A DNA stretch of 34,723 nt, taken from positions 1 to 34,723 of the forward strand of contig JSYX01000358.1 in the NCBI GenBank assembly GCA_000787465.1. Reading direction: 5' to 3'. This DNA comes from Thermomucor indicae-seudaticae (Eukaryota > Mucoromycota > Mucoromycetes > Mucorales > Lichtheimiaceae). Below are positions 1 through 10,161 of this stretch, piece by piece. Position 1 is the stretch's first letter. Each line of letters opens with the position of its first letter. The translations under genes and the position numbers were made by a program. The notes below the pieces were generated by a model, which had not been told where the DNA came from, did no database searches, and was given only the letters and a program-made list of their open reading frames with translations.

Positions 1-4
1 TGCG

Positions 5-1171
5 TCACTGATTCTGGTCGCTACCTTTGCTTTTAGCTACAGACCAGAATTGTTCAATTGGGTTGAGCTCAGGGGAGTACGAAGGGAGATAAGCACATCG
101 ATATCCTCGAGACCTGATATACTTTGCGATATCTTCAGACTTGTGTATAGGAGCATTATCCATGACAAGATAGTGACCTTTCATTTGTGGATATTTGTCC
201 ATTTCATCCAAAGTGTCTTTCAAAAAGCTAATATAGTGTCCCGTAACAGTACCAGTGCTCAAGTATCCAGATTCCTGTCCAGCCTTTCTCTTCTTAACAG
301 GTTTTGGTACTCTCAAGCTAACTTTAATTAAACCTGAAGCAGAGATAGCACCCAATATAGTCGTGGTCTTCGCTCTCGTGGTTGGCACTGTAACAACAGC
401 AGGAGTACCTTTCTTAGACCAAGCCCTCGTACGTTTCATATTTATATGAAATGCAGACTCATCAAGAAACACACAGTTGGTCATGAAGTCCATATCGGTT
501 TGCTCCCACTTGCGAACCCAATCATGTCGTTCCTCAATCTTTTCTGGGCTGTTTCTCTCCACAGACTGAAACTCTGCCTGTTTAAGGGAAAGGTTACACT
601 CTGTTCTCATGAAGTTGTAAACAGTGCTATTGGTGACCTTAAGACCTTCAAATTCCCGCATTAAATGCTCAGTCACTTCGGCGACAACAGCAGAGGGATT
701 AGCATCAATGTAGTCAATAACGACTTTTATGTGTTCCTCAGTCAGAATGCGTCTACGACCTTTCTTTTTACCGCTCTCAAAGATGCTATCGGGACGCTCC
801 TCATACTGTTTGACCCATCTCTGTGCTGTGCGAACGTGAATACCCAATTGTTTCGCTGCAGCCGAAGCACTCATACACTTCTCAATCTTCAGTTTGAAGA
901 ACCTAGCCTTGTCCTGAAGAGTATAAAAAGTATAAGTTCGTTTCTCAGTTGCTTCTCTCATACGAGAATCCTCATCTCTAGGCCTATCTACTTGCATCGC
1001 GTTAGTTCCACGAGATCTCTCAGAAGGCATTCTTTGCAAATATTGAGTATGAGAACTTATGGTTTGGAGAGCAAACTGTTCCTGATCAACGATGTAGTCC
1101 ATAGACTCAGGTCTACCATTCTCATCGACAACATTTCCTTGTCCATCTTCGTATAAACATTGTGTACTCAT
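5..1171 (-). mobile_element. Tc1/mariner-superfamily (DD34E) transposase, 3' end damaged or cut
   Basis: A 388-residue reading frame, counted from the methionine of MSTQCLYEDG at 1171; an earlier in-frame ATG at 1228 would add a hydrophobic leader that looks untranslated. Residues about 75-190 hold a helix-turn-helix (FYTLQDKARFFKLKIEK, then AAKQLGIHVRTAQRWVKQY) and a second DNA-binding segment. The catalytic DDE triad is visible: FLDESAFH, VMDNAPIH and ELNPIEQFW, with 34 residues between the last D and E. Such enzymes cut and paste their own element at TA sites. The frame stops at base 5, only about 12 residues after the catalytic Glu, whereas relatives continue further. The +1 frame beyond AKSK stays open to the window edge (KVATRISDA), so a frameshift or small deletion is likely. 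I did not identify terminal inverted repeats; one end lies outside the window. Confidence 0.85.
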
Positions 1172-1388
1172 GTTTGAAATTGTAAAGTGGTAAATAAAGA
1201 AGAAAGCTATGAAGGAATATAGCGACACCTAATATATACCCAGAAGCGCCAAGATATCCCTGCGACAAGTTTTTTCTGGGCACGCGACATTGCTTTTTGG
1301 AAATACTGTACTGTATTTCGTTTGTCGGAGACACTGAGCTCATGCATAACTGACCTAATAACTAGTCCATTTCGTACTTTACGCTCTC

Positions 1389-2465
1389 ATGGATTTTAAC
1401 CAGATCTTGTCGCTCTTACAGGTACGATTTCCTGATTGATCTGCATTGAATCGAGGGGTAATGTTCTTTGGTTAATACAAAAGAAAACAAGGCTAGTGCA
1501 CAACAACACGAGGTACAATCCAACCTGACAGTAAGATCGATCGGTGGCAATGACTGGTTGATATTGGAAATGTAACTGTTCATCAAGCCACAACAACAAC
1601 AACAACAACCAGCAGCACCGGCGCCATCAGCAGCTCAATCCTTCCAGATCCCAGCAGGAATTAATCTGTCTGCCATTGACCCTGATGTCATTGCTCAGGT
1701 GCGACAAGAGTACTGGTCACAACAACAGCAGCAACAACAACGAGAGAGTACACCAGCAGCAGTTGAACAGGCACAACCGGATACTCTGGATAACCTACTT
1801 GACTCTATTCGTGGAGCCACAAGTGTGACATCCGAGGTTCTGGTCGCACTAGGTAGAATGGCCAAGGAGACCGATCTGCTTCAGGTGCTCCGAGAGTGCA
1901 AACGAAAACAGGTAAGAACTACTTTACTATTGGTTATTTTTTTCCTCATCAGCAGGCTTTAATCCATCTCAAAGGACGAGAAAGAGCGTGCACTTTTTAA
2001 TCGACGACAAGAAATACAAGAAAGGCACAAAAAGAAGCGAGATGTGTTATTTGCAAAGTCAGCAAAGTTCTCCTTGCCTTGCCCCCGAATGCATTCCTTT
2101 GCTAATCTTTTGTAATAGAGAGCTTGTGGGTGTCAAAGTAGACTGGAAGGTAAAAAAAAGTGGTGCATTTAAGAGATTCCGTCTTTTTACAATGAATCTT
2201 TTAAGGCTATGGAAGACGAAGCTGCAGAGGAGCTGAGAAAGATGGATTTACACGTGTTACGCGAGATGGACAAGGAAATACGGATACAACAAGAGACACT
2301 CAGTAAGGTCAGCTACGGGGGGGGGAGCAAAAAGTGTGATATTATCCTATACTGACAGTATCTGTGTAGCTAAGGGTACCCTTTTTTAAAGTATCCAGTG
2401 ATCCGGGGGATGTGAAGATGCAGCACAAGATATTGTCTATCCTGCTGGACATTGTGAATGAATAG
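1389..2465 (+). CDS. DGCR6-like protein
   Basis: Six exons: 1389-1421, 1588-1911, 1975-2057, 2119-2149, 2206-2307, 2370-2465, giving 222 residues. It starts MDFNQILSLLQ, then a Gln/Pro/Ala-rich stretch (about 12-70) containing PAGINLSAIDPDVIAQVRQE. The rest matches what I recall of DGCR6 (DiGeorge critical region 6): LDNLLDSIRGATSVTSEVL, then a charged coiled-coil DEKERALFNRRQEIQERHKK, EELRKMDLHVLREMDKEI, and the closing LRVPFFKVSSDPGDVKMQHK, parallel to FYVTTNPQELMLQMNLLEL in the human protein. The biochemical function of the family is poorly defined. Weakest points are exon 1 (11 codons, then a 166-base intron), the AAAG acceptor at 1974 and the GTCAGC donors at 2058 and 2308. It converges on SEC62, with 83 bases between the two stop codons. 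Confidence 0.75.
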
Positions 2466-2548
2466 ATTGACCAAAAAAGAAGCTATAGAATATGTATATA
2501 TATATATGTATGTATGCAGCGCGTTAATGTAAATCCGGACAGATCAAC
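2466..2548. other. Convergent 3' spacer between DGCR6-like and SEC62
   Basis: Only 83 bases separate the two stop codons. The stretch holds an AT-rich run (tatatatatatatg around 2490-2510) that could serve 3'-end formation for one or both genes. The mature 3' UTRs probably overlap, which is an inference from spacing. Confidence 0.5.
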
Positions 2549-3416
2549 CTATTCTTCGCTCGCGGCGGCAGAGGATTTCTCGCCAACACCAGCAGTGGTA
2601 GCGGCTTGTGATGATGGTGATGACGACACTGCCTTCTTCTTGTTCTTGCCACTCGTAGGTTCGTCCCATGCCCAAAACGGAATAAAGCTTTCCACAACAC
2701 CCACGTCTTCAAACAAGTTCGGAAATATCCAGATACCGCGGGGAAGAATAATGATGGTGATGATGTAAAAGATCAGTCGAATAATGGCGATAGCAAAGAA
2801 TACGCCCAGCAAGCCAAGCACGCCCACACTGAGATACCACACACCCAGACGCAGCGTCACTGGCCACAGAGGGAACAGCACGGCAGCAAAGACAGTGAGC
2901 ACCAAAAGCAATGCGCCAATGTAAAGCTTAAGCTGCGAGCCCTCCCAGATCCACATGTAATACCCGTCTTCTCTCATTTCTTGCATCGGGTTCGGTTGAA
3001 GCACGCGCGGTGTGCCCTTGCCTCCAATCGGATCGCCTCGATTCACTCGCAAAATAAAGCCGTGTTTGCCCAACTGGTTCAGCAGATTCGTGGCTGCCTC
3101 GCGGTCGCTCACCGGCTCCTTGTCTTTCGGTACCACTTTGGCGAAGTTTTCCTTCAAGAGTGCATTAATAGCGCTCTTGCCTGTGCCTTTATATAAGTCT
3201 TTTTCTTTCCCATGCTCATGCAACCGACAGCGATGGGGTGTACATGCCTTTAAAGTACTCGACTCGTTTGCCGTTAAATACACCGGGACGCAACTTGAGT
3301 CCCGACTTTTTGTTGTCTCGCAAGAAACTCGCAGTCGCCTTGTAGAACGGATCTGCCTTGTTCGCGTCCGCAACGTGGATCGTTTGGACATTACTCGGAC
3401 CGTGTGCGTGGCTCAT
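2549..3416 (-). CDS. SEC62: Sec62, ER post-translational protein translocation subunit
   Basis: Two exons on the minus strand, 3416-3248 and 3180-2549, giving 266 residues. Sec62 works with Sec63 next to the Sec61 channel to pass finished polypeptides into the ER. The cytosolic N-terminal domain runs from ADPFYKATASFLRDNKKSG (about 21-39) through GVFNGKRVEYFKGKSAINALL to LLNQLGKHGFILRVNR. Two membrane spans follow at about 142-164 and 170-203, separated by a short loop, then IFPNLFEDVGVVESFIPFWA and a Lys/Ser/Ala-rich tail (GKNKKKAVSSSPSS). The start at 3416 is chosen because MSHAHGPSNVQTIHVADANK is followed directly by the conserved domain. The intron (3247-3181) is best explained by a GC donor (AAAG|GCATGT), which restores EYFKGKSAINALL; a GT donor six bases further on would give EYFKGIAINALL. 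The promoter is shared with divergent TFB4. Confidence 0.92.
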
Positions 3417-4067
3417 GGTCGTGGGGTGGGGAAGATGGAGGAAGGAAAGGAAAGGAAAGAAAAAAATCCCCTTTCGCAAAATTTGCCCAATGATATGCGG
3501 CCATATGTTCCTCCGTAGAGTTGATGCTATTTATGCAGCTTCTTATTCTTTGAACAGCTGTTATACCTTTTGTGACCAAAGGCAGGTAACCAGTCGAAGC
3601 TCAAACAAAGAGATATCGCCAGCTGTTTACTGTACCAGGCTGATAATAATACAAAGCCCCGGTGGTAACCTTCTTTGAGCAAGTGCGTCTCGGAATACAA
3701 CTAAATATATAACGATCGCACTTTTTCCCGTCACGGACCCCATCGATATATCGCGCGGGGAACTGTAATGATAGGAGGGAGTGGAAAAAAAGTGTGGTGT
3801 TTTGCCATGTATCTTCCAGTTGGAACGCTCAATGATTTGTCAGCCAAATTGATCCTTCCGTGAGATAATGCGCTGGCCAAAGTTACACTACGTTCTAAGC
3901 ACAGGCAGCATCAGCCGTAAACAGATTCCTGCCGCAAAAGAAAAAAAAAAGCATCTTTTGCTTGCAGCGCAACTTTTTTTGTTCCTTGTGTGCAGTGTCC
4001 GGATATTTGGTTCATCCGTGATTTTTTTACCGCCATCAATTCCGGCAATCGTCAATGTAACAGAGGC
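3417..4067. promoter_or_regulatory. Divergent promoter region SEC62/TFB4
   Basis: 651 bases lie between the start codons of two divergent housekeeping genes. I see a purine-rich run just upstream of SEC62 (about 3426-3470), a small palindrome cgatatatcg near 3743 and several A/T runs. No recognisable coding sequence, RNA gene or repeat is present. The promoter role is inferred from position only. Confidence 0.4.
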
Positions 4068-5534
4068 ATGAAAGACATATCAACAAGCGAAGGTATTACT
4101 TTGTGCCGCTCACCACGCATCCGCGACTGTAGTAATAATCACAAATCGAGTGTGCTGCGAAATTAGACGACTCCAACTTGTTGGTCATTATCCTCGACAC
4201 GAACCCATTCGTCTGGGCCGAATGTGCAAAATCAGAAATTCCTCTGTCTCTCGACGATGCACTCCAACAAATCTTGATCTTTATCAATGCGCACTTGGCT
4301 CTAAAGTACAACAACAAAGTCGTGGTCATTGCCAGTCATGTCGGCCACAGGTAAATCAACGCAACCAAACCAGGCCACGTCGTGTCGATCTGACATGGGT
4401 TGGTCCTCACAGCAAATTCTTATACCCGATTGCCGGTGACGCCCAACAACCGCCCAACCTCGCTCAACGCAACGCCAACATGTACCCGTACTTTCAGTTT
4501 GTGAACGACCAAATTGTCGCGCGCTTACAAGAACTCTTGTCCAACACAGACACCTCGTTCATCAATCAAGATCATGGTATCTCCTCTCTATCACTTGGTC
4601 AGCAAACGTGCATATGCCTCACATGGATATCTGTAGAAATGTCATCCACGATTACGGGTGCATTCTCAATGGCCCTCTGCTGTACGTCCACACATGGAGG
4701 CGAGCTTTTCGTACAGGCAGTATCATACTAAAGTCTACATGTAGACATCAACAGAGTTATCAAGCAGGACGAGATTGGTCACATTAAGCCTCGTATCTTG
4801 ATGCTTTCTTTATCCGCTGATTCAGCCTCACAGTATATTCCGTTGATGAACTGCATCTTTTCAGCCCAAAAAGCTGTAAGATCGCTCTCTCTCTGTGTTT
4901 CACACAACCTCTCGGGTCTCTCATATCGTGATTCAGGGCATACCGGTAGACGTGTGCAAGATTTACGGAACAGAAACCGCCTTCTTGCAGCAAGCTGCCA
5001 ACATTACAGGCGGCGTCTACGTCAAGGTCGAAAACCCGCAAGCTCTTTTGCAATACTTAATGGTACCCTCATTTCCCATACAAATCTACGCGCAATCCCA
5101 GTTCTCACCCCATACGAAAGTTTGCTTTTCTGCCTGAAAGATACGCCCGCAATTTCCTCAACCTTCCAAATCAAGATCAGGTAGACTTTCGTGCCGCCTG
5201 CTTCTGTCACAAGAAAATTGTGGATGTCGGCTACGTTTGCTCTGTATGTCTTTCAAGTAAGTCAACCTTTTGTGCAGTATCGGCTGGTTTCCATCAATCT
5301 AATGCAGTTATACAGTCTTTTGTACTCGGTCACCTTTATGCTCGACCTGCAAGTAAGTTCGATCCATCATTACATTGCTCGTGTTCATTTCTTATGCAAA
5401 CATGTATCTCTAGGACAAAGTTTAATGTAAGGCCAATGAATGCAGTTAACAACCGTGGAAAAGTACTGGCGGCTTCAAGAGGATCATCTCCTGCGTTACC
5501 AAGTAGCGCCAACCCATCTCCCTCGCATGCATAA
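4068..5534 (+). CDS. TFB4: TFIIH core subunit Tfb4/p34 (GTF2H3)
   Basis: Nine exons: 4068-4092, 4167-4350, 4413-4576, 4637-4681, 4745-4875, 4937-5062, 5121-5256, 5316-5352, 5414-5534; 322 residues. Tfb4 is the von Willebrand A-like subunit of TFIIH that holds p44/Ssl1 in the transcription and nucleotide-excision-repair complex. The vWA fold shows as NLLVIILDTNPFVWAE, KYNNKVVVIASHVG, ITGAFSMALCYINRV, RILMLSLSADSASQYIPLMN, IPVDVCKIYGTETAFLQQA and ITGGVYVKVENPQALLQYL. The C-terminal zinc-binding module reads FRAACFCHKKIVDVGYVCSV, then CLSIFCTRSPLCSTC, with paired cysteines as in human p34. Exon 1 has only 25 bases. The C-terminus is uncertain: reading on from 5414 gives a 39-residue Ser/Pro-rich tail, but splicing from 5424 to an acceptor near 5551 would give a short KFNIIPL end. 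Confidence 0.9.
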
Positions 5535-5644
5535 CAGCCCCACCTATAACAGATCATCCCCCTTTAAACTGCAAATCAAAAGAAGAACTGCATTAAAGGA
5601 TTAGCATAAGACTTTCCTGGCATGGTCCGGAAAGATTGCGACAG

Positions 5645-5695
5645 CCAATGAGATTTGAACAAGTTGAAACCCGCATTGACAAGTTCGAAATTTCG
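5645..5695 (+). promoter_or_regulatory. Possible CCAAT box and heat-shock-like element upstream of LHS1
   Basis: CCAAT lies at 5645-5649. At 5686-5695 the sequence cGAAatTTCg gives two head-to-head nGAAn/nTTCn units, the core of a heat-shock element, 55 bases before the LHS1 start. A functional element usually needs three or more units, and I see only two good ones. An ER Hsp70 is a plausible target of heat-shock or unfolded-protein control, but this is inference. Confidence 0.3.
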
Positions 5696-5749
5696 AGTTG
5701 TGTGCCTGAGACCTGTGTTTCTTTCACGCCACTTGCTGCTGCAATAATA

Positions 5750-8700
5750 ATGATTCGGCCCATCACCATTTTCGCAGTGGTGATATATGCCGCCTTGTTC
5801 GCCATCCGGAACGGTAGCCTGGCCCAAGCTGCGGTCATGTCCATCGACTATGGTACAGAATGGTTCAAAGTCGGGCTCATCAAACCCGGTATCCCGCTCG
5901 ATGTCGCTCTCAACAAGGACTCGAAACGGAAAACGCAAGCGGTCGTCACCATACGCGACAATGAGCGCATGTACGGCTCGGACGCTGTAGCTCTGGTAAG
6001 CCCCATCTGTCTGTCTGTCTTTCTGTCCGTCAACCACACTGACACGGCTTGATAATCACAAAGTCGGGTCGGTTCCCGCACTTGACGTTTGCCAATCTCA
6101 AAAGCATTGCCGGAAAACCATTCAACGACAAGCACTGCGTTGAATACAGACACCGATTCGTCAACACCATGTTGCCTGATCCGCGACGAAACGTGGCCCT
6201 CTTTAAACACGGCGACTCATATTTCTCGGTCGAAGAATTGATCGCCTATCAGTTTCAGAACGCTAGAGACCAAGCAAAGCACGCGGCTGGAGAGGATGTC
6301 AAGGATGTCGTTATTACGGTTCGTACTCTGGGCTCCTTGCGCAGAAAACGTGCCAAAAACTGACTTGTTCGTTTTAGGTAGCACCCTTTGCTACGCAGTA
6401 TGAGCGACAGGCTATCCTGGATGCTGCAGAATTGGCCGGTCTGAACGTCTTGGCTCTGATGCACGACGAGACTGCAGGCAAGTAGTATATCGAAATCACA
6501 CAAGACAGACAGACACAGAGAGCTTAAATGTCAAGTGACTAGTGGCACTTAACTATGCAATCAACCGCGAGTTCAACGGCACCGAAGAAAACCATATCTT
6601 TTACGACATGGGTGCCGGCTCAACCGTCGCGTCCGTTGTTGGCTTTTCAAATGTGGATGGAAAAGAAGGAAAGGTCCCGCAACTGGAAGTGAAGGCAGTC
6701 GGCTTCGACCGCACCTTGGGCGGACACGAATTCGACGTGCGTCTCCAGATGTTTTTGGCCGAAAAGTTCATGGAGCAACATGGCAAGTCGGTCAAGTCGG
6801 ATATCAGAGATTCGGAAAACGCCATGACGCGTTTGCTCAAGGAAGCGAATCGTGTCAAGCAGATCCTTAGTGCCAATACGGAAACCATGGCATCGGTAAG
6901 AGCTTTCGGCCTGTAAAACATCGCGCTGTATTAAACATGTTTCTCTAGGTGGAAGGCCTTCATGAGCAGCTGGACTTTCGCACCAAAGTGACGCGCGCTG
7001 AATTAGAGGCTCTGTGCAGTGATCTCCTTGTGCGTGTATCAGGACCGATTGAATCCGCTCTCAAGGCAAGCAATATGAGCGCTGTAAGTTTTGTGCCCGA
7101 AAATGAGGATTGGATCGAGACGCACTGAGATCTTTGTTTGCCGTTCCAGGACGATATCAAGTCACTTGTTCTCGTTGGAGGCGGCGTGCGTATCCCTGCC
7201 GTTCAAAAGGTCCTTTCTGACACCGTAGGAGCGTAAGTAACCTGTCATGCACATTGGTCCAGCTTTCCTTTTTAGCTAACTACTTGGCTTTGACAAAGTC
7301 AGAAACTGGCCAAGAACGTTAATGGTGACGAAGCTGCTGTATTGGGTTAGTTACTATACAACCCAGTGGTGATTTCATATCTGACCGATATATAATAGGT
7401 GCTGCTTTCCGAGGAGCATCTCTAAGTAACCAATTCCGGTTGACCAAGCAGATAAAGATCAAGGATGTCACGATTTTTCCGATTCAAGTGACTTACGAAC
7501 CCGAGAGCGAAGCAGGTTTGCAGGAAATTTTCTGACACTCGTAGTAGCTATCCTGACTGGTGTTATATATATCTAGAGCGTAAATCCGTTCAGACTATTA
7601 CGCTTTTTAATGAATTCGGTGCTATTGGGACTCGCAAAATCATGACGTTCAAGCGCCAGAGCGATTTCGAATTTGATTTGACTTATGGCAAAACTGCTGA
7701 AGAGCAGGACGCGTAAGTATTATGAGACGCAATCCGCGCTACGTTCTCCCTTTCTGATGTATATGTATAGCCTGGTTGGCCTTGATAAGATTGCCAAGGT
7801 CAAAATCACTGGTCTTACGGAAGCCATGGAAAAGTACAAGGAAAAGATAGCCGCTGAACAACAGCAACCGCCAAAGGTCCGGGTGGCTATTGAGTTATCA
7901 AGCTCAGGTCTGCTGTCTGTCCCAGAAGCCACACTGAGCATTCAGGTGCCTACTGCTACTGGTATGAAGTCGTTCACAGGTATATTGATGACGTGGCTGT
8001 TGTGAACAAAAATGATTTCGACTAAACGATCGTATAGATAAAGTGAAATCCTTCTTTGGTGCCAAAGAAGAAGGAGAAAAGGACGATGAGCAAAAGACAA
8101 CACCGTCAGCCGATCAGAACACTACCTTGCCCGAAAACACCACGACGACAAAAGAGCCAGGCATTAAAAAGGTTACGCTAAACGTCGAAGTGATCCCGAC
8201 AGGACCTGCTCCCATGAATGAAGAGGAAAAGGCGGCAGCACGTCAGCGGTGAGTATAAATAACTGTTAATTTATCTCTGATGACGATGCCAATCGGTTTT
8301 TTGGTCAGGATCAAGGAACTTGATCAGTTGGATGAGAAAAGGAGACTCCGAGAGGAAGCGCGAAATAACCTAGAATCATTTGTCTACCGTATTCAAGACT
8401 TTTTGTATGACGACACTGTTGCTATTGTCTCGACCGAGAAGCAACGAGAGGAGTTGAGCAGGCAACTCTCGGAAACCTCGGACTGGTTATATGACGAAGG
8501 CGAGCAAGCAGAGACCAGTGCCTATATCGATCGCTTACGGAAACTTCAGTAAGTCCAGACGCACTGGATGTTTCACCAAACTTTTCAACTTGAACTGTTA
8601 TTATAGATTGCTGGAGCGCCCGATTACGTTCCGTCGATTCGAGTATCTCCGTCGCCAAGAGAATATTGAAAAGATCGATAAGACCATTCAATTGGCTCGT

Positions 8701-9069
8701 GCTTTTGTCGAGACTCTTCGAACACCCAAAGAAGAAGAAGAAGAACGTAATTACACCGACGAAGAGTTGGATTCGCTCTCAAGTCGAGCGGACGCACTTG
8801 AAAAATGGAAGACGGATACAATGGCTTTACAGTCGACACGGGCAGACCATGAGGAACCCGCGTTGACCACGGCAGAGACCAAAAAGAAATGCCAGGAACT
8901 CGATGATGCCCTGATGAAACTGATGCGCAAAAAGAATAATAAGCCAAAGACGAAAAAGAAGACTGGATCCAACAACAATGAAACAGATGCAAACAACAAT
9001 AATAATACCGCTACTGAACAAGAACAGAACACCGAGGGACAGGAACAACCTGAACACGATGAACTCTAG
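5750..9069 (+). CDS. LHS1: ER-lumen Hsp70-family chaperone Lhs1/GRP170 (HYOU1)
   Basis: Thirteen exons: 5750-5995, 6064-6318, 6378-6477, 6543-6895, 6949-7083, 7150-7232, 7299-7345, 7399-7515, 7577-7712, 7771-7961, 8038-8248, 8309-8548, 8607-9069; 858 residues. Lhs1/GRP170 is a large luminal Hsp70 that acts as nucleotide-exchange factor for BiP/Kar2 in translocation and folding. A hydrophobic signal peptide ([19 protein letters not shown]) is followed by the ATPase domain: [31 protein letters not shown] (about 200), [17 protein letters not shown] (about 220) and [15 protein letters not shown] (about 370). A divergent beta domain, an acidic Glu/Asp/Thr-rich insert (near 7990-8250) and a helical C-terminal region follow, as expected for the family. 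The protein ends in EHDEL, an ER-retention signal of HDEL type. Intron 3 (6478-6542) uses the donor CAG|GCAAGT: only this splice restores TAVALNY, so it is a GC-AG intron. Asn-rich runs precede the C-terminus. Confidence 0.95.
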
Positions 9070-9390
9070 AAAAAAAACTGCATGAAAAGAATTTAGCATT
9101 TGTTTTCCTTGGTAGAAAAAAAAAGGAATTGCGCAAGCAATCACGATGCCGTAGAATTTTTCTTTCTCAATAAACTCTCTTTGTACATACGCGAACGTAT
9201 AAGCCCGTCCAGAACCGGCACATGTTGCTGTTTGACCGGCATGAAAATGCACTTTTGAGCATTTTCCCGCGTCTCGCTTTATATTCCACAAAAAAGAAAA
9301 AAAAGATCGTTACTTTCCACAAGGCACAGGCTGGATCCTGGATGCGGTTTGTCAAGAGAGCTGCGACACTTTCAGAAAATACGCAATGCC
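9070..9390. other. Intergenic region downstream of LHS1
   Basis: 321 bases following the LHS1 stop. It contains A-rich runs (9070-9130 and 9285-9303) likely linked to 3'-end formation. I see no gene or RNA here. Confidence 0.5.
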
Positions 9391-10161
9391 ATGTCTCGAC
9401 TTGGGACGGTGCGCATTACGCCGCCAAGAAGAAGAAGCCGCTTGCCAATGCGCACAGACCCTTTCGGACCGGAAGATGCGCTCAAGGTCCTGCCTTCAAA
9501 GAGCGGCAATTGTAACAAGTAGCGAGGAATGTCCGGCTTCTTGGACGCCGCCCCCTTTTGAAGAGGTTCACCTCGCTGGATCCTATGCACAGACAAACAG
9601 CGGCTGACTTGAAACTTTTTCTCATTCATAGGTTGGCGGCGTCTAGGTCCCGACGTGACCCAGGAATGCGTCTTTCGGGCGGGTGCTCCACGAAGGATAT
9701 TTTCTCTTCTTGTCTGACCGGGTGGTCGTTGACCACTCGGTCATAGACGCACACACCAATCCGTGCTTCAAGTGCCTTGGCGACAACCACATGTCACGGG
9801 AGTGCCCATTCCCGTTAACGTACGTAACCCGCTGTATGTCGTTGACTCGTTCTAACGGTCCTTTTAAAGTCTCAGGCAGACATGTGCGACTTGCGCCTTT
9901 CCTAATCTCATGGACGGGTATGACTTTTATTCAAGAAAGAACTTCGGGTCATGGGGGCCCCGAAATTGTGCCTCGCTCGGCCGAGGGAAGGTCATTGAGT
10001 CTGCGTGGTTTCTCTGGCGGCCGCCCCGCGGCCGTACTTGGTTACGCCAGTATTTGTCTCTGCCGGAGGACGTGACAGTGGGACGCCGCATTCATGGATT
10101 GGATGAAGGCCGAACGGTTCGGGAGGCTCAACCTTCTTCGCATAATCAACAAACCTTATAG
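9391..10161 (+). CDS. Candidate small CCHC zinc-knuckle (Gag-like) protein
   Basis: Not a family I can name. A hand-built model with exons 9391-9518, 9664-9819 and 9876-10161 is in phase throughout and encodes 189 residues. The N-terminus is basic (ITPPRRRSRLPMRTDPFGPE). Exon 2 gives NASFGRVLHEGYFLFLSDRV and then CFKCLGDNHMSREC, a textbook CX2CX4HX4C zinc knuckle as in retroelement Gag proteins. Exon 3 continues with CATC, a second possible cysteine pair, and ends VREAQPSSHNQQTL. The second intron is convincing: GTACGT donor, ttctaac branch site, CAG acceptor, 56 bases. The first (145 bases, GTAGCG donor) is weaker, and the read-through frame there has two stops (near 9645 and 9655). An aataaa lies about 50 bases after the stop. 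It may be a retroelement ORF1 relic or a domesticated copy; a related decayed segment lies at 14.5-14.8 kb in opposite orientation. Confidence 0.4.
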
